Source: JAJDGF01 sp031549325
GTDB taxonomy: Bacteria; Bacillota; Clostridia; Christensenellales; Aristaeellaceae
Assembly (NCBI GenBank): GCA_031549325.1
Contig: JAVBQA010000097.1
Span: 1 to 14,781, forward strand
Reading direction: 5' to 3'
DNA length: 14,781 nucleotides
The notes below the pieces were generated by a model. It had not been told where the DNA came from, ran no database searches, and saw only the letters and a program-made list of their open reading frames with translations. A program made the translations under genes and the position numbers. Shown piece after piece: positions 1 to 6,230 of the stretch. Numbering within the stretch: position 1 is the stretch's first letter; every line of letters starts with the position of its first letter.

Positions 1-870
1 GTCGACGCCGCCGCCACCTGGGAGCCCTACCTGACCCAAGCGCGCACGTCCACCGACGCCCGCGTGCTGTTCGACACCAGCATGAGCAGCAACCTGATCC
101 TGGACGGCATCGTGTTCCGCCAGGCGTTCCTGGACAAGAACCCCGATTTCGTGCCCAAGCTGATCGACGGCGCGCTGCAGGCCGCCCCGCTGTACAAGAC
201 CGATTTCAAGGCGATCAAGGCGTTCCCGATGTTCGAGTTTGAGAGCAACGACGGCATCATCGACATGGCAAGCGGCGCGAACCTGACCAACTGGGCCGAC
301 AACGTGGCGCTGCTGTCCACGGACGCCGCCCAGGTCTACGAGGAAATGGCCGAGATTTGGGCCTCCCTGGGCGAGACCGCCCACCCGGAAAACGCCGCGG
401 CCGCGTTCACCGACAAGTACGCGATGAAGCTGAACGGCAGGTATCCCACCACGCGCAGCGCCAGCGCCTCCTTTGACGCCAAGGGCAAACAGGCCGCCCA
501 GAACATGGGCAACCGCGACTCGCTGATGCAGCTGAGCTACGACATCCGCTTCGAGGTGGACTCCTACAAGATCTCGTCCGAGTCCTACCCCGCGCTGAAC
601 GAGTTCGCCCGCGTGGCCAACATGCTGAACGGCGTGTACATCCAGATCGAGGGGAACACCGCCCAGGTGGCGCTGGACGACGGCGTGGAGTTCTCGCGCA
701 ACCGCGCGCTCAGTGTGGCGAAATATCTGCAGCTGTTCGGGGTGGATCCTCAGCGGATCATCGTGTTAGGCAACGGCGACAAGAACCCGGTGGCCAGCAA
801 TGACACCGAGGAAGGCCGCGCGAAGAACCGCCGCACCGATGTGTACTTCAAGCCCGCCGTGGGCTATTAG
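1..870 (+). CDS. ABC-type solute-binding protein fused to C-terminal OmpA-like domain (5' partial)
   Basis: The reading frame is open from base 1 and ends at TAG 868-870, so 289 residues are visible and the start lies upstream of the window. The N-terminal visible part, from AAATWEPYL through LIDGALQAAPLY, resembles the second lobe of NrtA/SsuA/TauA-type (NMT1-like) periplasmic solute-binding proteins. A roughly 70-residue linker follows. From about residue 178 (SYDIRFEVDS) to the end lies an OmpA/MotB-type peptidoglycan-binding domain, with FSRNRALSVAKYL, a GNGDKNPVASN stretch and the terminal GRAKNRRTDV signature. The usual EGHTD appears here as EGNTA. By family knowledge the fusion would bind a solute outside the membrane while attached to cell wall peptidoglycan; the solute is unknown. 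Permease and ATPase genes may lie upstream, out of view. The OmpA assignment is firm; the solute-binding part is fairly firm because only its tail is seen. Confidence 0.85.
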   Translation, partial: VDAAATWEPYLTQARTSTDARVLFDTSMSSNLILDGIVFRQAFLDKNPDFVPKLIDGALQAAPLYKTDFKAIKAFPMFEFESNDGIIDMASGANLTNWADNVALLSTDAAQVYEEMAEIWASLGETAHPENAAAAFTDKYAMKLNGRYPTTRSASASFDAKGKQAAQNMGNRDSLMQLSYDIRFEVDSYKISSESYPALNEFARVANMLNGVYIQIEGNTAQVALDDGVEFSRNRALSVAKYLQLFGVDPQRIIVLGNGDKNPVASNDTEEGRAKNRRTDVYFKPAVGY

Positions 871-906
871 CGCAAATGAAGTAAAGGTAGCGATTTGCTC
901 CAAGAC

Positions 907-960
907 AAAAAAGCCGCCTAACGGCGGGCTGAAGCCGCCCGAAAAGGGCGGCTTTGTCTT
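907..960. terminator. Bidirectional rho-independent terminator between convergent genes
   Basis: Two hairpins lie back to back between the stop at 870 and the convergent stop at 962. For plus-strand transcripts, AAGCCGCCC (932-940), loop GAAAA and GGGCGGCTT (946-954) are followed by TTTGTCTT. For minus-strand transcripts, CCGCC/GGCGG (914-918 and 923-927, four-base loop) is followed by a run of six T on the minus strand (complement of 907-912). The pair should end both the solute-binding/OmpA transcript and the tetronate operon. Confidence 0.85.
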
Positions 961-961
961 G

Positions 962-2245
962 TCATTCTTTTTGCGCGCGGGTCTCATCCAGAAAGCGCTC
1001 GATGCGGGCGACGACGTCCAGGCTGCCAAAGCCGCCCGCCTTGGTGACGACGCGAAACTGCGCGCCGCCCGTCGGCAGTCGCGCTTCCACCACGCCGGGC
1101 GCGATCTCCTGCAAGGGGAGGATCTGCGCGCAGCGCATGGCCTCCATCACGCTGAGCAGCGTGTCCCCGCCGAACACCACCAGGTTCTGCACGGCACCCG
1201 TCGCCATCACGCAACCGACCACTTCCCCAATCGATTCGGCCGCCCGCACGGCGATTTGATTGGCCCCGATGCCATGCTCATGGGCGTAGGCGCTGGTGTT
1301 TAAGAGCTCCGCGCGGCTGGTCGCCGAGGCCAGAATCGTCCGCTTCCCGTCTAGCAGCAGCGCCACCAGCCTGTCTGCCAGGGCCTTGCGCGCCCGCTCA
1401 TCCTCCGCGGAACGCCCCAGCAGCTGGGCGGGCGTCAGCGTCAGCACCAAATGGCCCTGCTGCCGCGCCTGGCGCACCTGATCCAGCGACGCCTGGTTCA
1501 CGCTGCCCGAGACGATCAGCGTGTTGCCAGAGACCGGCCGCGCCTGCACCGCGCGCACATGAAGCCCCAGCAGTTGGGGCAGATACTCCGCGAACCCGGC
1601 GCATCCGGCTAGCACGTCCAGCTTGTTCTTGTCCCTCAGCGCCTCGCCGATGCGCAGCAGGTCCTCGTCCGTGGTCGCGTCGAACAGGCAGATGGTTCTT
1701 TCCGCGTGGGCCTCTCCCGCCGCACGCTCGCAATCGTCCACCGGCACGCGCCGCACGGGCACATCGCTCTGCGTCCGTATGATCTCCGCCACGCCGCTGA
1801 TCCGCACCGGATCAATGGGATCCTCCGCAAACGCCGACTCGTGCAGCGGCACGCCGTCCACATACTGCACGCCGTCCTGCGTGACGCGGCCGTTCTTGGG
1901 GAAGGCGGGAATGAACATCAGGGCGTCTCGGCCACAGTGCGCAAGCAGCGCGCTCAACTCCGCGCCGATGTTGCCGCGCAGCGTGGAATCGGTCTTCTTA
2001 TACACGCAGCGCACCCCGGCCCGCAGCGCCCGCCGGGCCAGCCCGGCCACGATCTCGTAGGCCTCCCGGGCATCGATGTGCCGCGTTTCCGCGTCCAGCG
2101 CAAGCACCCGCACATCCTCGCTGAGCAGCGAGAAATCGATGTGCCGATCCGTGGTCACCAGCGTCTCGATCCCCTTCTTGGAAAACTGCACCCCGGTGTC
2201 CAGCGCGCCCGTGAAGTCGTCGGCAATGATCAGCAAATCCATCAT
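962..2245 (-). CDS. Four-carbon acid sugar kinase (DUF1537/OtnK-DtnK family)
   Basis: This is a 427-residue protein, the usual length for the DUF1537 kinase family. The N-terminal domain opens with IIADDFTGALDTG (residues 6-18), the family's substrate-domain signature, followed by YKKTDSTLRGNIGAEL (82-97). The C-terminal nucleotide-binding domain carries FGGDTLLSVMEAM (357-369) and ends with TKAGGFGS (401-408), also typical. The family phosphorylates tetronates such as D-threonate, L-threonate or D-erythronate at C4 using ATP in the cytoplasm. With a PdxA homologue in the same operon, a DtnK-like role feeding PdxA2 is the best guess; the exact substrate cannot be read from the sequence. The start ATG (2245-2243) overlaps the upstream dehydrogenase stop by four bases (ATGA), so translation is probably coupled. 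A second ATG follows immediately. It is the last gene before the terminator at 907-960. Confidence 0.93.
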   Translation of the reverse strand: MMDLLIIADDFTGALDTGVQFSKKGIETLVTTDRHIDFSLLSEDVRVLALDAETRHIDAREAYEIVAGLARRALRAGVRCVYKKTDSTLRGNIGAELSALLAHCGRDALMFIPAFPKNGRVTQDGVQYVDGVPLHESAFAEDPIDPVRISGVAEIIRTQSDVPVRRVPVDDCERAAGEAHAERTICLFDATTDEDLLRIGEALRDKNKLDVLAGCAGFAEYLPQLLGLHVRAVQARPVSGNTLIVSGSVNQASLDQVRQARQQGHLVLTLTPAQLLGRSAEDERARKALADRLVALLLDGKRTILASATSRAELLNTSAYAHEHGIGANQIAVRAAESIGEVVGCVMATGAVQNLVVFGGDTLLSVMEAMRCAQILPLQEIAPGVVEARLPTGGAQFRVVTKAGGFGSLDVVARIERFLDETRAQKE

Positions 2246-3306
2246 GTTTCCGCCGCCCCGGCCTGCGCTTTCGCGGGCGCATCGCCCGGATACACCAGGA
2301 TCTTGATGACGTCCGCCTCTTTCCGGTCGAGCATCGAAAGGCCGTCGCCGGTCTTGTCGAACGGCAGCCGCTGCGTGACGCAGAAGGACAAGTCAAGGCC
2401 GCTGTTGATCATGCCCATCGCCTCTTCAAAATCCTTGTCCTGATAGGTCATCGCGCCGGTCAGCGTGCGCTCGTCAAACACAAAGCTGTACGTATAAACC
2501 GGAATCTTCTCGGTGATCATGGCCACCAGCACGATCTGCCCCAGGCGTTTTGTGATCTCCGACGCCTGGTCGATGATGCCCGGCGCGCCCGCGCACACGA
2601 GCGTCACGTCCACGCCGCCGCCATTGTGCGCGCGGATGATCCCGGGCACATCGTCCGTGACCGGGTTCAGCGCCAGCTGCGCGCCCTGCGCCCGGGCGGC
2701 GCTCAGGTTGAAGGGCGCGGTGTCGGTGCAGTAGATGCACTTGAACCCCTTCTCCCGCGCCACGATGGCGCACAGTAGCCCGATGGTGCCCGTGCCCAAA
2801 ATCGCGATGGACGCCGCCGGCATTTTGATCTGGTTGACCGCGTGCACGGCCACCGCCAACGGTTCCGCCAGGATCCCCAGCTCGTAGCTGACGCCGTCGT
2901 TGATCCGGAACACACAGCGCTCGGGCGCCACAAAATACTCGGCGAACGTGCCGCACCAGGCGGGCGTTCCCGGCACCCTTTTTGCGGTGCACAGGTTTTG
3001 CTTGCCGAGCTTGCAGAACTCGCATGCGTCGCAAGGCACATGCGGAAGCACCGTGACCCGGTCTCCCGGCCGGATGTTTTGCACCGCCGCGCCGACCCGG
3101 ACCACCTCTCCCGCGATCTCGTGCCCCAGCACAGCCGGCGGCTGCCTGAATGGGTGCGTGCCCTTAAACAGGTGCAGGTCCGAGCCGCACACCCCCGCGC
3201 AAACGGTCTGGATGAGCACATCGCCCGGCCCGCACGCGGGAACGGGGCGCTGCTGAATCTCTACCTTATATGGCTCGGTCACCACGGCGACCCTCATGGT
3301 ATCCAT
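2242..3306 (-). CDS. Zinc-dependent medium-chain alcohol/polyol dehydrogenase (MDR family)
   Basis: This is a roughly 354-residue medium-chain dehydrogenase. Catalytic zinc ligands are visible as GVCGSDLH (Cys40), GHE (His62, Glu63) and AEP (Glu148). The four structural-zinc cysteines lie in CDACEFCKLGKQNLC (92-106). The Rossmann motif GTGTIG is at 171-176, indicating NAD(P). The family oxidises secondary alcohols, polyols or sugar acids; this one resembles sorbitol/threonine/galactitol dehydrogenase-like members, but the substrate is unknown. I chose ATG 3306 because GGAGG lies eight bases upstream. An in-frame GTG at 3309 directly abuts the previous gene's stop, and a third possible start (MRVAVV, ATG 3297) is less well spaced. 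The 3' end overlaps the kinase start by four bases. It is the third gene of the operon and one of two adjacent, clearly diverged paralogues. Confidence 0.9.
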   Translation of the reverse strand: MDTMRVAVVTEPYKVEIQQRPVPACGPGDVLIQTVCAGVCGSDLHLFKGTHPFRQPPAVLGHEIAGEVVRVGAAVQNIRPGDRVTVLPHVPCDACEFCKLGKQNLCTAKRVPGTPAWCGTFAEYFVAPERCVFRINDGVSYELGILAEPLAVAVHAVNQIKMPAASIAILGTGTIGLLCAIVAREKGFKCIYCTDTAPFNLSAARAQGAQLALNPVTDDVPGIIRAHNGGGVDVTLVCAGAPGIIDQASEITKRLGQIVLVAMITEKIPVYTYSFVFDERTLTGAMTYQDKDFEEAMGMINSGLDLSFCVTQRLPFDKTGDGLSMLDRKEADVIKILVYPGDAPAKAQAGAAET

Positions 3307-3309
3307 CAC

Positions 3310-4368
3310 TCAAGCCTCCGCTCCGTCCGGAATCAGCAGCATCTTACCGGGCGCGCCCGACAGGATGTCGGAAAACGCCCTCTCAAAATCCTTCAGCGCA
3401 TACACGCCGCCCACCACAGGATCCAGTGAAAATCCGGGGGTTGCCAGGATTTCGGCGCACTGCGCCCAGGTCTGGTACATCAGCCGCCCGGTGCAGCCGA
3501 TCACATGCGCTTCTTTGTAGATGATGGCTTCCGACCAGTTCAGCGTCAGATCCCTGGCCGGGAGGCCCACCACCACGAAAGTGCCGTTCTTCCGAAGCAT
3601 CTTGAACCCCGACGCGATGGCCGGCTCGCTGCCGGTGTAGTCGATGACCACGTCCGCGCCGATGCCGTCCGTCTCGTCAAACACCTTCCGCTCGGGATCG
3701 CCGTCCCTGGCGTTGATGACCACGTCCGCGCCCATCTGGCTGGCGACGGCCAGCTTCCGGTCAAACACGTCGACGCAGAAGATCTTCTTCGCGCCCCAGA
3801 CCTTCGCCGCGCCCACGGCCATCAGGCCGATCGGCCCCGCGCCGTAGATCACCACGTTCTGATCCTTCACGTTCCCCAGCGCCACGCCGTGCACGCCCAC
3901 GCCCATGGGCTCGAGCATCGCGCCCATCTGGTAGCTGACGCTGTCCGGCAGCTTGTAGGCGCAGTCGGCGGGCATCGAGATGTAGTCGGCGAACGCGCCG
4001 GGCACGTGCACGCCGATGATCTTCATGCTGACGCAGTTGTGGCGACGGTCGGACGCGCACATGTAGCAGTGGTTGCACGGGATGTGCGTCTCGCCCGCTA
4101 TCCGGTCGCCCACCCGGAACTCGTGCACGCCGGCCCCCACCGCCACGATATCGCCCGCGAACTCGTGCCCGAACACCATGGGCAGCGGCAGGCGCTCGGC
4201 GGCCCACTCGGTCCAGGGCAGGATGTGCTGGTCGGTGCCGCAGATGGCCGCGGCGCGCACGCGCACCAGCACGTCGCGCGGGCCGATCTCGGGGATGGGC
4301 AGGTCGGTCCGGTACTGGGCGCCGGGCTTCGGCTCGGCCTTGTAGATGCCGCTCATGGTCGTTCTCAT
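3310..4368 (-). CDS. Zinc-dependent dehydrogenase, L-threonine 3-dehydrogenase-like
   Basis: This is a 352-residue zinc MDR dehydrogenase. Catalytic-site residues appear as AICGTDQHI (Cys43), FGHEF (His68, Glu69) and LEP (Glu153). The structural zinc cysteines are at 98, 101, 104 and 112, and the nucleotide-binding motif GAGPIG is at 176-181. Several stretches recall E. coli Tdh: TDQHI followed by WTEWAAERLPLPMV, and a C-terminal RLMYQTW with SGAPGKMLL. In this operon it more likely oxidises a hydroxyl of a four-carbon acid or polyol than threonine; this is inference. ATG 4368 overlaps the pdxA stop by four bases (ATGA) and has GGGGAG eight bases upstream. A downstream ATG (4356) lacks a comparable site. 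It ends directly before the next dehydrogenase, whose GTG codon starts at the next base. Confidence 0.9.
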   Translation of the reverse strand: MRTTMSGIYKAEPKPGAQYRTDLPIPEIGPRDVLVRVRAAAICGTDQHILPWTEWAAERLPLPMVFGHEFAGDIVAVGAGVHEFRVGDRIAGETHIPCNHCYMCASDRRHNCVSMKIIGVHVPGAFADYISMPADCAYKLPDSVSYQMGAMLEPMGVGVHGVALGNVKDQNVVIYGAGPIGLMAVGAAKVWGAKKIFCVDVFDRKLAVASQMGADVVINARDGDPERKVFDETDGIGADVVIDYTGSEPAIASGFKMLRKNGTFVVVGLPARDLTLNWSEAIIYKEAHVIGCTGRLMYQTWAQCAEILATPGFSLDPVVGGVYALKDFERAFSDILSGAPGKMLLIPDGAEA

Positions 4369-5432
4369 GGCGCTGTCTCCCCTCGCAGTGTCGATCCTTT
4401 CAGATGAAACTTGTTGACGGCCATGGCGAGCCCGACGTCGATGGCGTCGCGCAGGCTCTCCTCGTTGGCGCGCCCCTCCCCCGCCCGGTCAAACGCCGTG
4501 CCATGATCCACCGACGCGCGAATGATCGGAAGCCCGATGGTGCAGTTCACGCCGCTCACGGAAGTGAATGTGTTCGTTTTCGCGTCCATCCGAAAACCGG
4601 ACAGCTTCAGCGGGATGTGCCCCTGATCGTGGTACATGGCCACCACCACGTCGTACTGCCCGCCCTGGCACTTCACAAACACCGTATCCGGCGGCACAGG
4701 GCCCTCCACGTCGATGCCCTCTTTGCGGGTCAGCTCGATGGCGGGGGCGATCTCCCGCGCTTCCTCCCATCCAAACAAGCCGTTCTCTGAGCAGTGGGCG
4801 TTCAGTCCGGCCACCGCGATACGCGGGTGCTCGATGCCGAGCAGCTTCAAACCCTCGTCAGCCAGCCGGATCACGGCGGCCACTCGATCCGTTTTGATGC
4901 GGTCGCACGCCTCGCGCATGGAGCAATGGGTGGTGACGTGAATCACGCGCAGCGTTGGGCTGAGCAACAGCATGCCGTAGTCCTTGGTGTGCGTGTAGTC
5001 GGCAAAGATCTCGGTGTGGCCGCTGTAGTGGCGCCCCGCCAGGTTGATGGCTTCCTTGCTGATTGGGCCGGTGATGACGGCGCTGAGCTTGCCTTCCATG
5101 GCGAGCCGGATGCCCTTTACCACATATTGAAACGACGCCTCTCCGCACAGCGCCTGCACCTTTTTGTACGCCCAACCGCCCGGCTCCAGAAAGCCCATGT
5201 CGATCAGGTCGATGGCGCCCGGCTTCCCCTGGGCCTCGGACGGCTCCCGGATGACGTGAATGCCGATGCGCTCCAGGCGGCACACGCGCAGCGCATCCCG
5301 AATGGCCGCGTCGTCGCCGATGACCACGGGCACACACTTCTCATAGACGGCCGGATCGGCAAGCGCCTTCACGGTGATCTCCGCGCCGATGCCCGCGGGG
5401 TCGCCCATGGTGATGCCAAGAATGGGTTTCAT
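4365..5432 (-). CDS. pdxA: PdxA family NAD-dependent dehydrogenase (probable PdxA2, tetronate-4-phosphate dehydrogenase)
   Basis: This is a 355-residue PdxA-family protein beginning with ITMGDPAGIGAEI (7-19). Metal-ligand histidines are visible as GHTE (His139), LNAH (His213) and YHDQGH (His268), and RASVDHGTAFD (305-315) is the C-terminal family signature. PdxA proteins oxidise a 4-phosphorylated hydroxy acid with NAD and decarboxylate it. In PdxA2 paralogues the substrate is D-threonate- or D-erythronate-4-phosphate and the product is DHAP. No other vitamin B6 gene is present, and a DUF1537 kinase shares the operon, so the catabolic PdxA2 role is favoured. The usual NPHAGE segment reads NAHCSE here, a visible divergence around the second metal ligand. 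The frame is open to 5495, but AAGGGGAGGG just before ATG 5432 and the conserved N-terminus fix the start. First gene of the operon. Confidence 0.92.
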   Translation of the reverse strand: MKPILGITMGDPAGIGAEITVKALADPAVYEKCVPVVIGDDAAIRDALRVCRLERIGIHVIREPSEAQGKPGAIDLIDMGFLEPGGWAYKKVQALCGEASFQYVVKGIRLAMEGKLSAVITGPISKEAINLAGRHYSGHTEIFADYTHTKDYGMLLLSPTLRVIHVTTHCSMREACDRIKTDRVAAVIRLADEGLKLLGIEHPRIAVAGLNAHCSENGLFGWEEAREIAPAIELTRKEGIDVEGPVPPDTVFVKCQGGQYDVVVAMYHDQGHIPLKLSGFRMDAKTNTFTSVSGVNCTIGLPIIRASVDHGTAFDRAGEGRANEESLRDAIDVGLAMAVNKFHLKGSTLRGETAP

Positions 5433-5459
5433 GGACACCCTCCCCTTCAGTAATGGCAC

Positions 5460-5474
5460 AACATGAAACATGTT
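5460..5474. promoter_or_regulatory. Second short palindrome in the pdxA leader
   Basis: AACATG (5460-5465), AAA, CATGTT (5469-5474) is a perfect inverted repeat with six-base arms. It abuts the larger palindrome at 5474 and lies between the predicted transcription start and ATG 5432. It could be a second regulator site or part of a leader structure. It is short, so chance is not excluded. Confidence 0.35.
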
Positions 5475-5497
5475 ATTGAATGAATCCGCATTCAATA
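5474..5497. promoter_or_regulatory. Perfect inverted repeat, probable operator
   Basis: TATTGAATG (5474-5482), a six-base spacer AATCCG, then CATTCAATA (5489-5497) form a perfect nine-base palindrome in an AT-rich island. It lies just downstream of the predicted -10 and covers the expected transcription start, a position typical of a repressor or dual regulator site. The cognate regulator is not known. The adjacent response regulator or an unlinked repressor are both possible. Confidence 0.55.
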
Positions 5498-5500
5498 CAC

Positions 5501-5529
5501 AGTATACAAAACTCCCCCGCCAAACGCAA
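5501..5529 (-). promoter_or_regulatory. Predicted sigma-A-type promoter of the pdxA-dehydrogenase-kinase operon
   Basis: On the minus strand TTGCGT (5529-5524) and TATACT (5506-5501) are separated by exactly 17 bases. The -10 matches the consensus at five of six positions, the -35 only at TTG. Transcription would begin near 5494, leaving about 60 bases of leader before ATG 5432. The weak -35 would suit an activated promoter. Confidence 0.55.
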
Positions 5530-5538
5530 GGGGAGTTT
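5509..5538 (-). terminator. Probable terminator of the sensor kinase-response regulator genes, overlapping the next promoter
   Basis: For minus-strand transcripts, AAACTCCCC (5538-5530), a 12-base loop and GGGGAGTTT (5517-5509) form a perfect nine-pair stem, giving four T (5511-5508) before G. It lies 72 bases after the response regulator stop. The loop contains the predicted -35 of the pdxA promoter, and the distal arm lies within its spacer. The large loop and short T-run make it a moderate terminator. Confidence 0.5.
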
Positions 5539-5609
5539 CACAGTTTCGACCGGCCAGACTGTTTCGATTCGGCGAGAATCGTCGCTCGCGGCCGAAGCCG
5601 CCCGCCGAC

Positions 5610-6230
5610 TCACTTCAGCTGGTACCGCTGCCGGGGCCGCCCCACCTTGCCGTAGTCCATGGCCATGTCGATGCGCTGCTCGGACAGCAGGTATTGCAGG
5701 TAGCGGTTGGTGGTGGGATACGCCAGTCCGGTGCCTTTGGCGATCTGGTTCACGGTCAGATAGCCGCCCGTCTCCCGCATATACCCGGTGATCAGATTCA
5801 GCGTGGCCCGCATGATCCCCTTGACGCCGGGATGCCCGTGGGCGGCCTTGCCCGCGCTCTCGATCAGCCGGATATGCAGCCAGATGCGAGAGATCAGATC
5901 GGGCGCCTTGATGGGTTTCAGCGCAAAATCGGTGGCCCCGGCCTCGAGAAACTCGTCGGCCACCGCCTGGCTCTCCTCCACCGTGAACACGAGGATCGGC
6001 ACATCCGGGGACAGCTTTCTGAGCATGCGCACGCCCTCGAGCCCATTGATCTGGGGCAGATGGTAATCGATCAGCACCAGGTCGGGCCTGTGTTGTTTGA
6101 ACAGCGCCAGCCCCTCCGGCACGTCTTTGGCCAGAAACGAGCTCCAGCGCTCGTGGTCGAACACCGCTTTCAGCGCGTAGCGGATGTCGGCCTCATCGTC
6201 TATGGACAGGATCCGGATCTCTCTATTCAT
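5610..6230 (-). CDS. Response regulator, CitB/DcuR-like (REC plus winged helix)
   Basis: This is a 206-residue cytoplasmic response regulator. The receiver domain spans about 1-122 with acidic residues Asp11 and Asp12, phospho-acceptor Asp55 (VLIDYHLP), Thr83 (LVFT) and Lys105 (ALKP). The C-terminal DNA-binding part (about 138-206) has an IclR-like helix-turn-helix, TVNQIAKGTGLAYPTTNRYL, followed by VGRPRQRYQL. That layout matches CitB/DcuR regulators, which control carboxylate uptake and use. ATG 6230 overlaps the kinase stop by eight bases. The frame extends upstream to 6335, but that part lies inside the kinase C-terminus and looks like a shadow. Being next to the tetronate operon, it probably controls the promoter at 5501-5529. 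Confidence 0.9.
   Translation of the reverse strand: MNREIRILSIDDEADIRYALKAVFDHERWSSFLAKDVPEGLALFKQHRPDLVLIDYHLPQINGLEGVRMLRKLSPDVPILVFTVEESQAVADEFLEAGATDFALKPIKAPDLISRIWLHIRLIESAGKAAHGHPGVKGIMRATLNLITGYMRETGGYLTVNQIAKGTGLAYPTTNRYLQYLLSEQRIDMAMDYGKVGRPRQRYQLK

Noticed and set aside
3505..4407. Plus-strand open frame of 300 codons
   Set aside because: His/Val/Ala-rich antisense shadow of the threonine dehydrogenase-like gene; no motif or ribosome site.
4365..5432. Role of the PdxA homologue in vitamin B6 synthesis
   Set aside because: No pdxJ or other B6 gene is present, and it is coupled to a DUF1537 kinase and dehydrogenases, which is the catabolic PdxA2 context. Not formally excluded.
5433..5495. 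Longer N-terminus for the PdxA homologue
   Set aside because: The extra 21 residues would be encoded by the palindromes and predicted leader; the family N-terminus and a strong ribosome site fix ATG 5432.
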